Source: Streptococcus mitis (GTDB lineage: Bacteria > Bacillota > Bacilli > Lactobacillales > Streptococcaceae). From it: DNA of 42,334 bases. Both the position numbers and the translations under genes were made by a program. The notes beneath the pieces are model-generated. The model was not told the DNA's origin. It did not search any database and saw only the letters and a program-made list of their open reading frames with translations. The stretch covers positions 1 to 42,334 of the forward strand of contig JAGZLW010000016.1 of the NCBI GenBank assembly GCA_018364455.1, read 5' to 3'. This document shows positions 22,207-29,887 of this stretch, piece after piece; within the stretch, counting starts at the first letter, position 1, and each line of letters begins with the position of its first letter.

Positions 22207-22236
22207 AGCAAAAAGAGCTCGACAGCTCTTTTTGCT
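22207..22236 (-). terminator. Terminator of dnaJ
   Basis: A 13-bp perfect stem: AGCAAAAAGAGCT (22207-22219) with AGCTCTTTTTGCT (22224-22236), ending at the dnaJ stop codon. It works in both orientations. Confidence 0.9.
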
Positions 22237-23373
22237 TTATTCTCCTTCAAAGGCATCTTTAATATGATCAAAGAAGCCCTTTTTCTTTGGATTGACTTTT
22301 AAATCACCCGCAGCTGCGAATTCTTTCAAGGCTGCTTTTTGGCGTTCGTTCAAGTCTGTCGGTGTTACGACATTAACGGTAACGTATTGGTCACCAACTG
22401 CACCACCACGAAGGCTCGGAGCTCCTTTGCCACGTAGGCGGAATTTCTTACCAGTCTGAGTTCCCTCTGGAATAACCAATTCAACATCACCATGAACAGT
22501 TGGGATATCTACTGTATCACCAAGAGCCGCTTGGACAAAGTTGAGGTTGAGATTGTAGAAGATAGTGGTTCCTTCACGTTCAAACTTGTCGCTGGCTTCC
22601 ACAGAAACCACTACATACAAGTCACCATAAGGTCCACCGTTAAATCCAGCTTCACCTTGACCAGCTAGGCGAATTTGTTGACCAGTTTCCACACCAGCAG
22701 GAATTTTGACATGTACGCTATGCGCTTGTTTTTCATGCCCTGTTCCGTGACAAGTTGTACATGGATCTTTGATTTCTTTTCCACGACCGTGACAGACATC
22801 ACAGGTTACTTGGCGACGCATCATACCAAGCGGAGTCTGCGTATCGACGTTAATAACACCAGCGCCATGACAGCGTCCACAAGTGACTGGACTTGTTCCT
22901 GGTTTAGCACCTGAGCCATTACATGTACGACAGCTTGCTTCACGGTTGTACTTGACTTCTTTTTCAGCTCCAAAAATAGCTTCTTCAAAAGTCAAATTCA
23001 CACGATACTGGAGGTCATCCCCCTGACGAGGAGCATTTGGATTGCGTGAAGCACCGCCTCCGCCGAAGAAACTTGAGAAGATATCTTCAAAACCACCGAA
23101 ACCTCCTGCCCCATTGAAACCTCCGAAACCACCAGCTCCACCAAAACCACCGTTTGCTCCAGCAGCACCGTATTGGTCATAAGCAGCACGTTTTTGGTCG
23201 TCACTCAAAGTCTCATAGGCTTCCTGAACTTCCTTGTACTTTTCCTCAGCACCAGGCTCCTTATTGATATCTGGGTGATATTTTTTCGAAAGCTTACGAT
23301 AAGCCTTTTTGATCTCGTCTGCCGAAGCGTTTTTTGACACCCCCAGACGATCATAAAATTCAGTATTGTTCAT
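22237..23373 (-). CDS. dnaJ: Chaperone protein DnaJ (Hsp40)
   Basis: 378 residues. J domain with HPD (about 33-35), a Gly/Phe-rich region (about 75-110) and four zinc motifs (CRTCNGSG, CGRCHGAG, CDVCHGRG, CTTCHGTG) are all present. It stimulates DnaK ATPase and delivers substrates. The start at 23373 (MNNTEFYDRLGV) matches the family. An upstream TTG extension is rejected. No good Shine-Dalgarno sequence is seen, and the leader is strongly structured. It is separated from dnaK by a DJ-1-like gene, so it probably has its own promoter. Confidence 0.97.
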   Translation of the reverse strand: MNNTEFYDRLGVSKNASADEIKKAYRKLSKKYHPDINKEPGAEEKYKEVQEAYETLSDDQKRAAYDQYGAAGANGGFGGAGGFGGFNGAGGFGGFEDIFSSFFGGGGASRNPNAPRQGDDLQYRVNLTFEEAIFGAEKEVKYNREASCRTCNGSGAKPGTSPVTCGRCHGAGVINVDTQTPLGMMRRQVTCDVCHGRGKEIKDPCTTCHGTGHEKQAHSVHVKIPAGVETGQQIRLAGQGEAGFNGGPYGDLYVVVSVEASDKFEREGTTIFYNLNLNFVQAALGDTVDIPTVHGDVELVIPEGTQTGKKFRLRGKGAPSLRGGAVGDQYVTVNVVTPTDLNERQKAALKEFAAAGDLKVNPKKKGFFDHIKDAFEGE

Positions 23374-23414
23374 ATAAGATACCAAGACCGTAAAATTCAA
23401 CTGAAAAATAGGAA

Positions 23415-23537
23415 ATCTGACGCTGGAGCGATACTCCTAGGCAGATTTATCTTTTTTCCGAGAATTTAGGTCGGGTTCAATTCCTTTCTGTTATATTGAG
23501 TAAGAAATTTGGGAACCCGTGTTCAGTTACGAACACC
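23415..23537. other. Structured leader region upstream of dnaJ
   Basis: Three stems can be read: AAATCTG/CAGATTT around an inner GGAG/CTCC pair (about 23413-23448); GGGTTC/GAACCC (about 23473-23518); GTGTTC/GAACAC (about 23519-23535). The first is followed on the minus strand by CCTATTTTT, so it could be a terminator or attenuator in front of dnaJ. Confidence 0.5.
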
Positions 23538-23569
23538 TTTGTTCCTTTCTATAATTTTCATGTAAATCT

Positions 23570-24202
23570 TTAGAGGCTGTTTTCTATACTCTGCTTCACT
23601 TGATTAAACTCTTCATCTGATAGAGTAAATATCAAATCCTCTTCAGCATACTCGTTCTGTTCTTTAAAATAGTTCTCCGTATTCTCTGCCAACCCTAAAC
23701 CGAAAATCACTTTTCTTGCAAACTCTTGATGTGCAAAACCGATAGCCGTAATGATTTGTTTATCTTGGACAAGAACTTTCGGTTGGAAATTCTCACGTGG
23801 AAGAAATTCAAAATAGTCAAAGAAGTTTTGCCAAATTCCACCTGTAAATTTCGTGTTGTTCAACAAGCCTGCTTTCGCCAATAAAAGGGGCGCTGAAGAA
23901 ATGGCTGCAATTAGGATATCTTGCTCATTAAGACTTCTCAAAAACGAGATCAATTTCTCATCTTGTAGAGCAGGACCTATATTTACCATTCCTGGCAAAA
24001 TCACACAAGAATAATCTTCTATACGGATCTGATCCAATGTTTTCGTCGGTTGACAGGACAAACCATCCTCAGAGACTACCATCGAATTCTCAGAAGCGAC
24101 ATAATCAATCGTGATGTCAAAAGACAGAGCTAAAGTACTTGTTAAAGAGGCTATCTCATAAAGAGAAAAATTAGGATAAATGACACAAAGTACTTTTTTC
24201 AT
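23570..24202 (-). CDS. DJ-1/PfpI-superfamily protein without the catalytic cysteine
   Basis: 210 residues with the DJ-1/ThiJ/PfpI fold: MKKVLCVIYPNFSLYEIAS start, SCVILPGM (about 70) and the nucleophile-elbow region. Where family members have AICHG or similar, this reads AAISSAPLLL, with Ser in place of the reactive Cys. It may therefore be a non-catalytic or sensor-like member. AGAGG is better spaced for the ATG at 24202 than for the ATG at 24211. It sits between dnaK and dnaJ, suggesting co-regulation with stress genes, but has a terminator just upstream. Confidence 0.8.
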   Translation of the reverse strand: MKKVLCVIYPNFSLYEIASLTSTLALSFDITIDYVASENSMVVSEDGLSCQPTKTLDQIRIEDYSCVILPGMVNIGPALQDEKLISFLRSLNEQDILIAAISSAPLLLAKAGLLNNTKFTGGIWQNFFDYFEFLPRENFQPKVLVQDKQIITAIGFAHQEFARKVIFGLGLAENTENYFKEQNEYAEEDLIFTLSDEEFNQVKQSIENSL

Positions 24203-24224
24203 ACGCAACATCCTCTATTTTACC

Positions 24225-24254
24225 GAAAAACAGAGGCTGGGTTGCAACCTCTGG
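24225..24254 (-). terminator. Terminator/attenuator upstream of the DJ-1-like gene
   Basis: CAGAGG (24231-24236) pairs with CCTCTG (24248-24253), followed by U residues on the minus strand, about 25 bp before the DJ-1-like start. Confidence 0.7.
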
Positions 24255-24361
24255 ATTTCTTACTATAATCATTAACATTTAAGTAAAGCACCGTAGAAGG
24301 ACAATCAGTTTAGTGATTAGTCATTCTTACCTACCTCGCTCTCCTGATTTTCAAGCTCGGG

Positions 24362-24388
24362 ATAAAATAGTCCACTGGACTATTTTAT
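24362..24388. terminator. Terminator of the hrcA-grpE-dnaK operon
   Basis: ATAAAATAGTCC pairs with GGACTATTTTAT around a 3-base loop, overlapping the end of dnaK. T-rich on both flanks. Confidence 0.8.
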
Positions 24389-26208
24389 TTTTCCGTAAAC
24401 TCTCCGTCTACGACGTCATCGCCTGCGTTTCCTGTTGCTTGTGCGCCTTCTGCTCCTGCTTGAGCTTGTTGCGCTGCTGCGGCTTGTTCGTAGAGTTTCA
24501 CAGCAAGTCCTTGAGCTTTTTCGTTCAACGCTTCAAGTTTTGCTTTCATGTCGTCCAAGTTGTTGTCTTCTTGCGCTTTTTTAAGGTCATCAAGGGCAGC
24601 TTGAGCAGCGTCACGTTCTGCGTCGAAGCCTTTGCCTTCAGTTTCCTTGATAGTCTTTTCAGTCGCAAAGATTGCTTGGTCAACTTCGTTACGAAGGTCT
24701 ACTTCTTCTTTACGTTTCTTATCTGCTTCAGCGTTTGCTTCTGCATCTTTCATCATGCGGTCGATTTCTTCATCAGTCAAACCTGAGTTAGATTGGATGA
24801 CAATAGTTTGTTCTTTTTGAGTTCCAAGGTCTTTAGCTTTAACAGACACGATACCGTTCTTGTCGATATCAAATGTTACTTCGATTTGAGGAATTCCACG
24901 AGGTGCAGCTGGGATATCTGTCAATTGGAAACGTCCAAGAGTCTTGTTATCTGCTGCCATTGGGCGTTCACCTTGAAGAACATGGATATCAACGGCTGGT
25001 TGGTTGTCTGCTGCTGTTGAGAAGACTTGTGATTTAGATGTTGGGATTGTTGTGTTGCGGTCGATGAGCTTTGTGAAGACACCACCCATTGTTTCGATAC
25101 CAAGTGACAATGGTGTTACGTCAAGAAGGACAACGTCTTTGACATCACCAGTAATGACACCACCTTGGATGGCAGCACCCATAGCAACTACTTCGTCAGG
25201 GTTTACTGATTTGTTTGGTTCTTTACCAGTTTCAGCCTTAACAGCTTCTACAACGGCTGGGATACGAGTTGAACCACCAACAAGGATCACTTCGTCGATT
25301 TCTGACAAGCTCAAACCTGCATCTGAAAGGGCTTGACGAACTGGAACTTTTGTACGTTCTACAAGGTCACGAGTCAAATCATCAAATTTCGCACGAGTCA
25401 AAGTCATTTCCAAGTGAAGAGGTCCAGCCTCACCTGCAGTGATAAATGGCAAGCTGATTTGAGTTGAAGTCACACCAGAAAGGTCTTTCTTCGCTTTTTC
25501 AGCTGCATCTTTCAAACGTTGCATTGCCATCTTGTCAGTAGACAAGTCAATACCGTTTTCTTTCTTGAATTCTGCTACCAAGTGGTCAATGATTTTTTGG
25601 TCAAAGTCATCACCACCAAGTTTGTTGTCCCCTGCAGTTGACAATACGTCAAAGACACCGTCACCCAATTCAAGGATAGAGACGTCGAATGTACCACCAC
25701 CAAGGTCAAATACCAAGATTTTTTCTTCTTTGTCAGTCTTGTCCAAACCGTAAGCAAGAGCGGCTGCAGTTGGTTCGTTGACGATACGTTCTACTTCAAG
25801 ACCAGCGATTTTACCAGCGTCTTTAGTTGCTTGACGTTGAGCATCGTTGAAGTAAGCTGGAACTGTGATAACTGCTTTAGTAACTTTTTCACCAAGGTAG
25901 TCTTCAGCATAACCTTTCAAGTATTGAAGAATCATAGCTGAGATTTCTTGTGGAGTGTATTCTTTTCCGTTAGCAGAAACTTTTTCAGAAGTTCCCATTT
26001 TAGATTTGATAGAGATAACTGTATCTGGGTTTGTAACTGCTTGACGTTTTGCGGCGTCACCAACGATGATTTCGCCGTTTTTGAATGAGACTACAGATGG
26101 AGTTGTGCGGTTACCTTCTGGGTTTGCGATGATTTTACTTTCAGTTCCTTCAAGAACTGCAACTGCTGAGTTTGTTGTACCTAAGTCAATACCGATAATT
26201 TTAGACAT
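24385..26208 (-). CDS. dnaK: Chaperone protein DnaK (Hsp70)
   Basis: 607 residues: nucleotide-binding domain (GIDLGTTNSAVAVLEG, VFDLGGGTFDVSIL, VGGSTRIPAV), substrate-binding domain and C-terminal helical lid ending in DDVVDGEFTEK. It folds nascent and stressed proteins with DnaJ and GrpE. It belongs to the HrcA-repressed operon but is 371 bp from grpE, and that gap is full of structure. Confidence 0.98.
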   Translation of the reverse strand: MSKIIGIDLGTTNSAVAVLEGTESKIIANPEGNRTTPSVVSFKNGEIIVGDAAKRQAVTNPDTVISIKSKMGTSEKVSANGKEYTPQEISAMILQYLKGYAEDYLGEKVTKAVITVPAYFNDAQRQATKDAGKIAGLEVERIVNEPTAAALAYGLDKTDKEEKILVFDLGGGTFDVSILELGDGVFDVLSTAGDNKLGGDDFDQKIIDHLVAEFKKENGIDLSTDKMAMQRLKDAAEKAKKDLSGVTSTQISLPFITAGEAGPLHLEMTLTRAKFDDLTRDLVERTKVPVRQALSDAGLSLSEIDEVILVGGSTRIPAVVEAVKAETGKEPNKSVNPDEVVAMGAAIQGGVITGDVKDVVLLDVTPLSLGIETMGGVFTKLIDRNTTIPTSKSQVFSTAADNQPAVDIHVLQGERPMAADNKTLGRFQLTDIPAAPRGIPQIEVTFDIDKNGIVSVKAKDLGTQKEQTIVIQSNSGLTDEEIDRMMKDAEANAEADKKRKEEVDLRNEVDQAIFATEKTIKETEGKGFDAERDAAQAALDDLKKAQEDNNLDDMKAKLEALNEKAQGLAVKLYEQAAAAQQAQAGAEGAQATGNAGDDVVDGEFTEK

Positions 26209-26249
26209 GTGTTTTTCTCCTTGTTAGTTAATTTTCTATTTTTCTTTTT

Positions 26250-26363
26250 GATACTCTTCTTAAGTGGCGGCGCCGTCAGAGCTTGACTTTGTCAATCTCT
26301 TTGACTAAACTTTGAGCCTAAGGTCTCAAAGTTTGCGCAAATAGCACCACGGCGAAGAGTATC
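26250..26363 (-). repeat. Structured intergenic repeat, copy D, in the grpE-dnaK gap
   Basis: Minus-strand fold: outer 10-bp perfect stem GATACTCTTC/GAAGAGTATC, loop GCC / TTAA, stem GTGGTG with CGCCAC (one G-T pair), then a hairpin AAACTTTGAG/CTCAAAGTTT and a long third hairpin (GTCA/TGAC, GAG/CTC, TTGAC/GTCAA). The first inner hairpin of copies A and C is absent. It is transcribed in the sense direction with grpE-dnaK. Confidence 0.65.
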
Positions 26364-26579
26364 GTCTTTGGTTCGCTTCGCTCACTATTGCAAAGCTGAA
26401 CTACTTTTTTATCTTTCTTCATAGTTTAGTGTCGTTTCGGACAAGTTTTCTATTATGTAAATTGCGACACGAGGAGTCGAAATCGATTTTATTTCGACGA
26501 CGAGTTAGTAAGGAGGCTAGGCAAACGCCATAGCAATTGCCGTTTTCTGACGAGTTGCTTTAGTTACCGTCAGAATTGC
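26364..26579. other. Remaining grpE-dnaK spacer with inverted repeats
   Basis: No gene seen. CTAGGCAA (26517-26524) pairs with TTGCCTAG (26576-26583, covering the grpE stop). Inside it TTCTGACG (26545-26552) pairs with CGTCAGAA (26568-26575). GTCGAAAT/ATTTCGAC forms another hairpin near 26476-26498. These could process or attenuate the transcript between grpE and dnaK. Confidence 0.6.
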
Positions 26580-27104
26580 CTAGTTGTACACCACTACCAT
26601 TGCTGGGCGTAGGATACGATCATGGAGTTTGTAACCTTTTTGGAAAACTTGGGCGATGGTATCTGCTGGGTGTTCATCGTCTGCTGGGAGAGTTTGGATA
26701 GCCATATGGTAGTTATGGTCAAATTCACCGTCAGCTGCGATTTCTTCGATTCCTTCTTCTTTCAAAGAGTGAATCAAGCTTTCTTGCACCATTTCCAAGC
26801 CCTTCTTCACATCATCTGTCAAACCTTCAACTGCGAGTGCACGCTCAAGGTTATCCAAAGAAGGGAGAATTGCTTTTGCCAAGTCCTGGCTACGATAACG
26901 TTGCAAGTTTTGACGCTCTTCATTGGCACGGCGTTGGATATTTTGCATTTCTGCATGAGCACGAAGGTATTTATTTTCGAACTCATCTGCACGTTCATTT
27001 GCCAAGTCCAATTCAGACTTCTCAGGAGTTGTTTCTTCTACCGTTTCCACAACTTCCTCTTCTTGGACTTCTTCTACTTCTTCATTTTTTATATCTTGGG
27101 CCAT
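26580..27104 (-). CDS. grpE: Nucleotide exchange factor GrpE
   Basis: 174 residues. An acidic N terminus (EEVEEVQEEEVVE), a long helix with RAHAEMQNIQRR, and a beta domain with ILRPAMVVVY. It releases ADP from DnaK. Start at 27104: AAAGGAGG lies 6 bases upstream, so the 8-residue upstream extension is rejected. It is 26 bp after hrcA. Confidence 0.97.
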   Translation of the reverse strand: MAQDIKNEEVEEVQEEEVVETVEETTPEKSELDLANERADEFENKYLRAHAEMQNIQRRANEERQNLQRYRSQDLAKAILPSLDNLERALAVEGLTDDVKKGLEMVQESLIHSLKEEGIEEIAADGEFDHNYHMAIQTLPADDEHPADTIAQVFQKGYKLHDRILRPAMVVVYN

Positions 27105-27130
27105 TTTCGCCTCCTTTAATGATTTCAATC

Positions 27131-28165
27131 TTAATGTACTTCGTAATGATTACTGCTGAGGTAGCGGTAAAAATCTGTCAACTTCATGGTCAAAACACGA
27201 TTGACCACATTGACTTGGTTGATTAGTTGCTGATAATCCAGATTAACTGGACCGATAATGGCTAGAATTCCAACTCCCCGATAAGGAATGAGGAACTTGC
27301 TACTAATCACCGCTAGGTCAGCTAGGCAGGACTCTTGACTGTCTGCAACACGGACGTTTTGCATCTGTTCTTCACGCAACCCCTCACGAATCTCCAGAGC
27401 CACCTTTTGCGGTTGGTCAAAGAACTGATAAGCTGCCAGATTGGCAAAATTCAAGAGATTAACCTTGCCCGCCACCACAATGTTTTCGTTGAACATTTCC
27501 TTAAAGATATGTTCAAAGAGATCGATAACATTATCCGTCGTTGTGAAGTAACGCTGGATAATCTGCGGAATCTCCGTCCGAATCTTGTAGTGAATATCTA
27601 GAACTGTGTGGCCGAGGAAACGTTCCTGAATGATGCTCTTCAGTTTCAGCAAATCCTCCTGCAAGAAGTTCCTTGGAATCAGAAACTGACTGGTAACCGT
27701 TCGTGACTCGTCTAGGGTAAATACTGCCAAGGCTGTATGTTGCCCCAAAACAACGATATCAAAAGCTGTCAAACGTTGCCTGCTCGGCTCAACATCCAGT
27801 GCTACTACCGTACAGCCACTCAGGTCTGTTAGTAGATTAGCTGCCTCTTGAAAAATATCCTCCAGTTTGAAGAATTCCTGATCAAAGGATTTGACAATCT
27901 CATAAACCTCATTTTCAGCCAGTCGGTCAAAATCCAGTGAGTGTTTCACATAGTACTGAAAACCAGCAACACTTGGCATCCGACCGCTTGAAGTATGAGC
28001 CTTCTCAAGCAAACCTTGCTTTTCTAAAGCCGCCATATCATTACGAATGGTTGCACTGCTAGAGTTAATAGACTCTTGCAAGGCTTTGGATCCGACAGGT
28101 TCGTGCGTTTTGGTAAAGATGTCAATAATCAGATTTAAAATATCCTGCTGACGCTCTGTAACCAT
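27131..28165 (-). CDS. hrcA: Heat-inducible transcription repressor HrcA
   Basis: 344 residues: winged-helix N terminus (MVTERQQDILNLIIDIFTKTHEPVGSKAL), then GAF-like and insert domains; all of normal length. It represses chaperone genes by binding CIRCE. The in-frame ATG-like start at 28198 lies inside the CIRCE operator and is rejected; AGGAG is 7 bases before the ATG at 28165. It is the first gene of the operon and autoregulated. Confidence 0.97.
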   Translation of the reverse strand: MVTERQQDILNLIIDIFTKTHEPVGSKALQESINSSSATIRNDMAALEKQGLLEKAHTSSGRMPSVAGFQYYVKHSLDFDRLAENEVYEIVKSFDQEFFKLEDIFQEAANLLTDLSGCTVVALDVEPSRQRLTAFDIVVLGQHTALAVFTLDESRTVTSQFLIPRNFLQEDLLKLKSIIQERFLGHTVLDIHYKIRTEIPQIIQRYFTTTDNVIDLFEHIFKEMFNENIVVAGKVNLLNFANLAAYQFFDQPQKVALEIREGLREEQMQNVRVADSQESCLADLAVISSKFLIPYRGVGILAIIGPVNLDYQQLINQVNVVNRVLTMKLTDFYRYLSSNHYEVH

Positions 28166-28191
28166 CTCATCACTCCTCTCTGTCTGATCGA

Positions 28192-28218
28192 TTAGCACTC
28201 GATACGCTCAAGTGCTAA
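28192..28218. promoter_or_regulatory. CIRCE operator 1 (HrcA site)
   Basis: TTAGCACTC - 9 bases - AAGTGCTAA, one mismatch from the consensus inverted repeat, located in the hrcA 5' leader downstream of the -10 box. Confidence 0.95.
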
Positions 28219-28229
28219 CTTATGATTCT

Positions 28230-28257
28230 ATTATACACCCTTAAAAGAGAATGTCAA
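28230..28257 (-). promoter_or_regulatory. Promoter of hrcA-grpE-dnaK
   Basis: TTGACA (28252-28257), 16-bp spacer, TATAAT (28230-28235) on the minus strand, near-consensus SigA promoter lying between the two CIRCE operators. Confidence 0.9.
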
Positions 28258-28274
28258 GATAAAAACTCAAAAAA

Positions 28275-28301
28275 TTAGCACTCTTTTATCAAGAGTGCTA
28301 A
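28275..28301. promoter_or_regulatory. CIRCE operator 2 (HrcA site)
   Basis: Perfect TTAGCACTC - 9 bases - GAGTGCTAA, upstream of the -35 box. With operator 1 it brackets the promoter. Confidence 0.97.
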
Positions 28302-28325
28302 AAATCAGTCTGAAGACCTAGAACC

Positions 28326-28838
28326 TTACTGTTTATCTACTCGGTATGCCCTTTTAAGCCTTAAATAGCCATGAATTAAATAAGAAATCATAAAGGCATA
28401 TAGAGCAAAAATGACAAAGAAAGATTGCGACAGTTCTTCTCGAAACAAACTCATACAAACAACAAGGCCACCTAAGAAAGTAGCTGTACAGGAACGAAGT
28501 CTATATCGTACAACTTCCCATCTGAGCCCCTTACTCATATAAACTTGATCCTCTGGAAGTAAATCAGAAGACGATTTACGAAGAATCGAACAAGAACCTG
28601 CTCCTATCAATTCCCAACCTCTATTTCTAAAATCTTGCAGTTCATGCTTATATTTTTTAAGAAATCTAGAATCATAGATACAGTAGATGACATCATCTGG
28701 TTGACATTGGTCAAAATAGAACAAACCAAAACGACTAGTTCTATATCTCCAACCTTTCAAATGCATCTCATGTAAATATTCTTCTTCCTTGTCCAAATCA
28801 ACAATGGTGAAAATCCGAAATTGTACTTTGCTATTCAT
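28326..28838 (-). CDS. DUF2812 membrane protein (second of pair)
   Basis: 170 residues. The N-terminal DUF2812 domain (about 1-95; VDLDKEEEYLHEMHLKGWRYR, then YDSRFLKKYKHELQDFRNRGWELIGAGS) is followed by two membrane helices (about 118-155). DUF2812 proteins usually sit beside PadR regulators, as here; the molecular role is unknown. GGAGG lies 7 bases before the ATG. It is 34 bp after its paralogue. Confidence 0.8.
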   Translation of the reverse strand: MNSKVQFRIFTIVDLDKEEEYLHEMHLKGWRYRTSRFGLFYFDQCQPDDVIYCIYDSRFLKKYKHELQDFRNRGWELIGAGSCSILRKSSSDLLPEDQVYMSKGLRWEVVRYRLRSCTATFLGGLVVCMSLFREELSQSFFVIFALYAFMISYLIHGYLRLKRAYRVDKQ

Positions 28839-28872
28839 TACCTTACCTCCAAATCAGAAAACATACATAGTT

Positions 28873-29448
28873 TTATTTGTCAGATAATTCTTTCCACTTT
28901 TGAAACAATCTCCAAAAAATATAAGAAATCTGAATCGCAAAAACTATTAATAAAACACCATCTATTATGAAAATCAAAAACAATGCCCAACTGAAAGAAC
29001 TAACTCCACTGACAAACTTTGAAAAAATCGGTAGTAGAGCTGCAAAGAGAAGCAAGATAGGAAGTATCCGCATTGTTAAAATGCGTTTGACCATAGCTAA
29101 CCTCCCGGCCGCATCATTATAAATTTCAAACTCCGCATCCGATTCAATCTCAGAATGTGCTTTTCTAAAATAGGAAAAACTATTAAAGTCTGTAATATGC
29201 TCCCAGCCACAGTCTTTAAATAGCTGTAAATAGGAGGCTCTCTCTGATTTTTTCATGGGATAAAAGTCCAACTGATAAGACACCTGCTCCGGTTGGCACT
29301 TTTCAAAAGTATACTTAACCGCAACTACTAAGTTAGAGTAGGTTACTTCCTTGAGTTTCCAGCCCTCAGCATGCATTTTTCTAAGATATAAAGCTTCTCT
29401 ATCATAATCCGCAATGGTAGCAATTCTATAAACAACCTTCTTTTCCAT
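28873..29448 (-). CDS. DUF2812 membrane protein (first of pair)
   Basis: 191 residues: DUF2812 domain (IATIADYDREALYLRKMHAEGWKLKEV, LFKDCGWEHITDFNSF) plus two C-terminal membrane helices (about 125-180). GGAGG is 7 bases from the ATG at 29448; the ATG one codon earlier (29451) is possible. It overlaps the PadR stop, so regulator and effector are coupled. Together with the next gene it forms a paralogous pair. Confidence 0.8.
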   Translation of the reverse strand: MEKKVVYRIATIADYDREALYLRKMHAEGWKLKEVTYSNLVVAVKYTFEKCQPEQVSYQLDFYPMKKSERASYLQLFKDCGWEHITDFNSFSYFRKAHSEIESDAEFEIYNDAAGRLAMVKRILTMRILPILLLFAALLPIFSKFVSGVSSFSWALFLIFIIDGVLLIVFAIQISYIFWRLFQKWKELSDK

Positions 29449-29768
29449 CATCTTCCCTCCAGACTGTTTCTATAGAGCCGTTCAATACGTTTCAATTCAA
29501 TATCTAAGACTTTTCGTCCCAAGTCTGTGATCTGATAGATTTTACGCTTCTCCTCTTCTCGGACAAAGGAAATCAAACCATCCTTTTCCATTCTTGACAA
29601 GGTTCCATACATAGTCCCAGGACTAATCGAAACTTGAGAATCTGTCATCTCCTTGACCTTTTGCGTAATACTATAACCATGGCCTTCCTTTTGCAGACAG
29701 AACAAGATATAAAAACCCGTTTCCGTCATCGGAAGATAAACTCGACGAATCTTATCCGTTAATTCCAT
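29448..29768 (-). CDS. PadR-family transcriptional regulator
   Basis: 106 residues of winged-helix PadR type: LQKEGHGYSITQKVKEMTDSQVSISPGTMYGTLSRMEKDGLISF and EEKRKIYQITDLGRKVL. The ATG at 29768 is better spaced from AGGAGG (9 bases) than that at 29774. It probably represses its own operon through the repeat at 29794-29832 and is relieved by a ligand or membrane stress signal. The regulator is cotranscribed with two DUF2812 genes. Confidence 0.88.
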   Translation of the reverse strand: MELTDKIRRVYLPMTETGFYILFCLQKEGHGYSITQKVKEMTDSQVSISPGTMYGTLSRMEKDGLISFVREEEKRKIYQITDLGRKVLDIELKRIERLYRNSLEGR

Positions 29769-29793
29769 TTGCATTCACCTCCTATTCGATTCG

Positions 29794-29832
29794 ATATATC
29801 GCACTTCGTTATATAAAATATATCACACCTCG
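29794..29832 (-). promoter_or_regulatory. Candidate PadR operator and promoter region
   Basis: Two direct copies of CGARGTGYGATATAT (29818-29832 and 29794-29808 on the minus strand) start 24 bp apart, upstream of the PadR gene and around an AT-rich -10-like stretch (TATATAA). Confidence 0.55.
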
Positions 29833-29846
29833 ATATAAAACACAAG

Positions 29847-29873
29847 AAAAAAGATCACCCTCAGGCAATCTTT
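29847..29873 (-). terminator. Terminator of glnRA
   Basis: AAAGAT-type stem with inner CC/GG pairs, followed by a run of six U residues on the minus strand, 15 bp past the glnA stop. Confidence 0.75.
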
Positions 29874-29887
29874 CTTCTATATTAGTA

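Noticed and set aside
24313..24786. 157-codon plus-strand frame across the dnaK 3' end
   Set aside because: Antisense shadow of dnaK, Cys/Phe/Ser-rich.
26622..27226. Two long plus-strand frames opposite grpE
   Set aside because: Antisense to grpE with no ribosome binding site or family resemblance.
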